The notes beneath the pieces were generated by a model. It saw only the letters and a list, made by a program, of their open reading frames with translations. It searched no databases and was not told the origin of the DNA. A program made the translations under genes and the position numbers. 64,000 nucleotides of DNA. It comes from an uncultured Pelagibacteraceae bacterium (lineage in GTDB: Bacteria > Pseudomonadota > Alphaproteobacteria > Pelagibacterales > Pelagibacteraceae). Each line of letters starts with the position of its first letter. The first letter of the stretch is position 1. Shown piece after piece: positions 62,001-64,000 of the stretch. The stretch is taken from positions 79,678 to 143,677 of the forward strand of contig CACGAB010000002.1 of the NCBI GenBank assembly GCA_902570915.1, written 5' to 3'.

Positions 62001-62168
62001 GGTGAAGGTTCAAGATTGGCTGTGGGATCAACTATTCTAGGTGGAATGATTATTTCAACGTTTTTTACATTATATATTACTCCATCAATGTACTTAGCTT
62101 TAGCTAGAAATACAAAGAGAATAGATGAAGTTGATTTAGAATTAAAAAAAGAATTATCTAAAAAATAA
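59040..62168 (+). CDS. RND efflux transporter permease (HAE1/AcrB family)
   Basis: LSIKRPTVSWVMSLILIIFGLF, GIITDDSVIMTDAIYRRIE, RFRPIIMTSLSTMIAMMPLVIG. Confidence 0.96.
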   Translation: MFITELSIKRPTVSWVMSLILIIFGLFVFWKLPVRELPDGIQPPVVQVQVNYNSASASIIDQEVTQVIEDVIGGAEGIKNIDSKSENGRSTINVEFDTSINLDNAANDIRERVARVVDNLPTESEPPQILKRAAGFTTTMWLSLSSSTWSDLELGDYAKRYLVDQFSSVKNVGRILVGGLRELSIRVWIDPIKLAANDLTINEVEVAMRGENISLPAGTLEADNIDLTLNLDKSYNDIDSIKQLPIKKTNNKVIVLSDIANIEFGPVSEKTLFKAQTKDQINLKTVGIGIYARSGASTVELSKDIKKKIIEVKKSLPEELDLRVSFNRANYVEAAIEEVYKTLVIAFILVVLIIYLFLGNLKAVVVPAIALPVSLIASFLGLYIFGLSINIFVLLSFILAIGIITDDSVIMTDAIYRRIENGETPLVAAYKGSKQISFAIIATTLILVAVFLPLIFIEGISGTLFKETAIALSFSIVISSFVALTLSPMLASKFLNKKSSKKIFIQKFEKVFLNFAKFYRETLDFIVHKTKLVGIFIVFIIISSILLFSFSKKELLPIEDRGAYLIIGATDEGSSFEYTQEQAQKVEARLIPLLQSKDSPYSRFIMRVPGFGNSANSFNSFIIIALLDDWKKRKKGQKIILREAIGKIVTLPQALAFPISPQSIRVSNYNKPVQMVIYGNSYEELEEIQTQIIRKIRSNKNLSRIESDYNRNKPEVKLIINKNKAKDLGVSTKAIGETLETLYGGKKITTFNKLGREYPIIVQQYLSDRRNKEGVSKIFVRSDTTGKLISLANLVSFKEEGSAKELSRYNRQRAVTISANINEGYTLIEAIRFFEDVMENLAPKNQITWKGKSEEIKETSNELFVIFVLSLLTAYLVMAATFNSFIHPFIIVLTVPLAIFGGLVFILFLNSSVNIFSQIALIILIGISTKNSILIVDYANRIRTTGKNIESAVKEACSVRFRPIIMTSLSTMIAMMPLVIGNIGPGAGEGSRLAVGSTILGGMIISTFFTLYITPSMYLALARNTKRIDEVDLELKKELSKK

Positions 62169-62757
62169 TATATTTATTTTTATTAAGAGATTTACTGCAC
62201 TCTGATAATTGTCTCTTATAAAGGCTAGCTTGTTTTTCTACTTTTTTGGCTAGTCCAATTACTTTCTTATTCTTTTTGTAATGTTTGAAATTTCCCCAAC
62301 CCTCATGGTAAGCAAGATATTGCTTGAAAGCATCTTTTTTTGAAATTTTTAAAATTGTTTCAGATTTATTTGTATACCAACCAATAAAGTCTACACTATC
62401 TTTAAATCTTGCTCTTGTAGCTAATTTGTTTCCAGTCTCTTTTTTATATTGCTCCCATGTTCCTTTAACGGCTTGTGAGTAACCGAATGAACTTGATGGT
62501 CTTTTATAAGGTATAACTTTAAAAATTTTTTGTCTTGCAGGTTTTGCTAACCAATCAAAATCTGACTCCATTTTTATAATTGCAAGTTGAATATAAATCG
62601 GGGTGCCCCATTTTTTTTCAACTTTCTTTGTATGCTTATACCAAAGATATCTCTCGTTAAATATTGAGCAACTATTAGAAGTGTTTGATGGAATTGATGA
62701 ACAACCTATTAATAAAAAAAAAAATAAAAAAATAAATTTATTTTTTAAATACGTCAT
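62158..62757 (-). CDS. Lipoprotein with lytic transglycosylase (SLT)-like domain
   Basis: Lipobox LLIGC; YIQLAIIKMESDFDWLAKP, SSFGYSQAVKGTWEQYKKETGN, YLAYHEGWGNFK. Confidence 0.85.
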   Translation of the reverse strand: MTYLKNKFIFLFFFLLIGCSSIPSNTSNSCSIFNERYLWYKHTKKVEKKWGTPIYIQLAIIKMESDFDWLAKPARQKIFKVIPYKRPSSSFGYSQAVKGTWEQYKKETGNKLATRARFKDSVDFIGWYTNKSETILKISKKDAFKQYLAYHEGWGNFKHYKKNKKVIGLAKKVEKQASLYKRQLSECSKSLNKNKYIIF

Positions 62758-63133
62758 ATTTATTTATAATTTTCTTAATGAAAATTACAACAATCACTCC
62801 AAATATATTTCCAAAAAGGTCTTGCCATTGAAAACTTCTTTCAGGTATTAATAAGTGGGAAACTTCGAGAATTATTGATAATACAAGTAAGTAGATTATT
62901 AATATCTTGGTCTCGTTAAATTTAAAAAAGGTAAGAAAACCTACTGTTGACAATAGGATAAAAACATAAAAATGATTCGATGATATTATAAAGTCACGTG
63001 TTATTTGAGGTTGCATTTTAATATCACCGTGCAGAAGAAGACCAATCAAACTACCTGGAAAAATATATAAAAAAATTAGACAAAAGTTCAAAAAGTAAAA
63101 AATTATTTTATATTTAGAAAAAAATTTTATCAT
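62738..63133 (-). CDS. VanZ-like membrane protein
   Basis: Four TM, ILEVSHLLIPERSFQWQDLFGNIFGVIVVI. Confidence 0.8.
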   Translation of the reverse strand: MIKFFSKYKIIFYFLNFCLIFLYIFPGSLIGLLLHGDIKMQPQITRDFIISSNHFYVFILLSTVGFLTFFKFNETKILIIYLLVLSIILEVSHLLIPERSFQWQDLFGNIFGVIVVIFIKKIINKYDVFKK

Positions 63134-63176
63134 TAATTATATAGTTTTATTTATAAATATATTTTAAAAATACAAT

Positions 63177-63890
63177 ATGAGTTTTTTAATTCTTGTAAGA
63201 CATGGGCAAAGCACTTGGAATCTTGAGAAAAAATTTACAGGATGGGTTGACGTAGATATTACTGAAATAGGCAAATCCGAAGCTAAAAAAGCGGGTCAGC
63301 TTATTAAGGAACAAAACCTTAAAATAAATTATTATTATTCATCTATTCAATTAAGAGCAAAGCATACCATAAAAATTATAAAAGAAATTTTAAATGATGA
63401 AAAAGAGTTCAAATCTGCCTGGCAACTTAATGAGAGGCACTATGGAGCTCTTACTGGTTTAAATAAGATAGAAATGGCAAAAAAAATTGGTGAAAAAAAA
63501 GTGCACGAATTTCGTAGATCTTGGAATATGAAACCAGATGCCTTAAGTAAAAAAAGTCCATACCATCCTAGTAACATAAGTATTTATAAAGATGTTCCAG
63601 AGGAGCTTATTCCAAGCACAGAGTCTTTAAAAGATACTTACGATAGAGTCGTTAAATTTTTTGAGGAAGAAATCCAAGAAAAATTGAGAGATACTAATAT
63701 TTTAATTTCTGCCCATGGCAATTCTATTAGAGCTTTATGCAAAAAACTTTTTAAATTAGATAACAATCTGATTTCAAATTTAGAAATACCTACAGGAAAT
63801 CCTTTATTAATAAAGTTAGACAACAGTTTGAGTATCACAAAATGTGAGTATCTTGATAAAGAGAGGGCTAAAGATCTTTTAGTTTTTTGA
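63177..63890 (+). CDS. gpmA: 2,3-bisphosphoglycerate-dependent phosphoglycerate mutase
   Basis: LVRHGQSTWNLEKKFTGWVDVDITEIG, LNERHYGALTGLNK, ISAHGNSIRALCKKL. Confidence 0.96.
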   Translation: MSFLILVRHGQSTWNLEKKFTGWVDVDITEIGKSEAKKAGQLIKEQNLKINYYYSSIQLRAKHTIKIIKEILNDEKEFKSAWQLNERHYGALTGLNKIEMAKKIGEKKVHEFRRSWNMKPDALSKKSPYHPSNISIYKDVPEELIPSTESLKDTYDRVVKFFEEEIQEKLRDTNILISAHGNSIRALCKKLFKLDNNLISNLEIPTGNPLLIKLDNSLSITKCEYLDKERAKDLLVF

Positions 63891-64000
63891 AAGTTTCTAA
63901 ATTAGTTAAATGATAGAATTTATTTGTGCTTTCATATCCATTAAGTTGATTCTTGTTTCGTAATTCTTTCCATACGTCTAAAATTGAAAAGTTTTTTAAA
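63868..64000 (-). CDS. C-terminal fragment of a protein, possibly a sugar-phosphate nucleotidyltransferase (truncated by window end)
   Basis: Own translation LKNFSILDVWKELRNKNQLNGYESTNKFYHLTNLETFKKLKDL*; recalls FYEIGSPEGL-type C-terminus of NTP-transferases. Confidence 0.4.
   Translation of the reverse strand, partial: LKNFSILDVWKELRNKNQLNGYESTNKFYHLTNLETFKKLKDL

Overview
The window is a dense, AT-rich, streamlined alphaproteobacterial chromosome segment. Gene content and order fit SAR11/Pelagibacterales (inference from content, no database search). It contains the 3' end of smc, the F0 ATP synthase operon (atpI-B-E-F'-F), a carotenoid/retinal cluster (crtI-crtB-crtY-blh) leading into ispH, thrB, rnhA, a peroxiredoxin, thrC, and the cytochrome c oxidase operon (coxB-coxA-ctaB-small ORF-ctaG-coxC-surf1). 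Further along are a lipid A/Kdo block (msbA-waaA-lpxK-lpxL), purD, rsmD, pgi, lspA-ileS-ribF, groES-groEL, typA, tldD/pmbA, cfa, a Lys-rich coiled-coil protein, a serine oligopeptidase, hsp20, a purine permease with a phosphoribosyltransferase, msrA, an RND efflux pair and gpmA. I see no CRISPR array, transposon, prophage, rRNA or intact tRNA. No clear new multi-gene system is evident. The items most worth a second look are a polycationic coiled-coil protein (45304-46491), two small ORFs absent from the supplied track (13486-13611 and 37439-37549), a tRNA-Ser(GGA)-like anticodon-arm fragment (9614-9635), RpoH-like promoters before groES and hsp20, and pervasive convergent 3' gene overlaps. All homology calls come from reading motifs and gene order, without searches.
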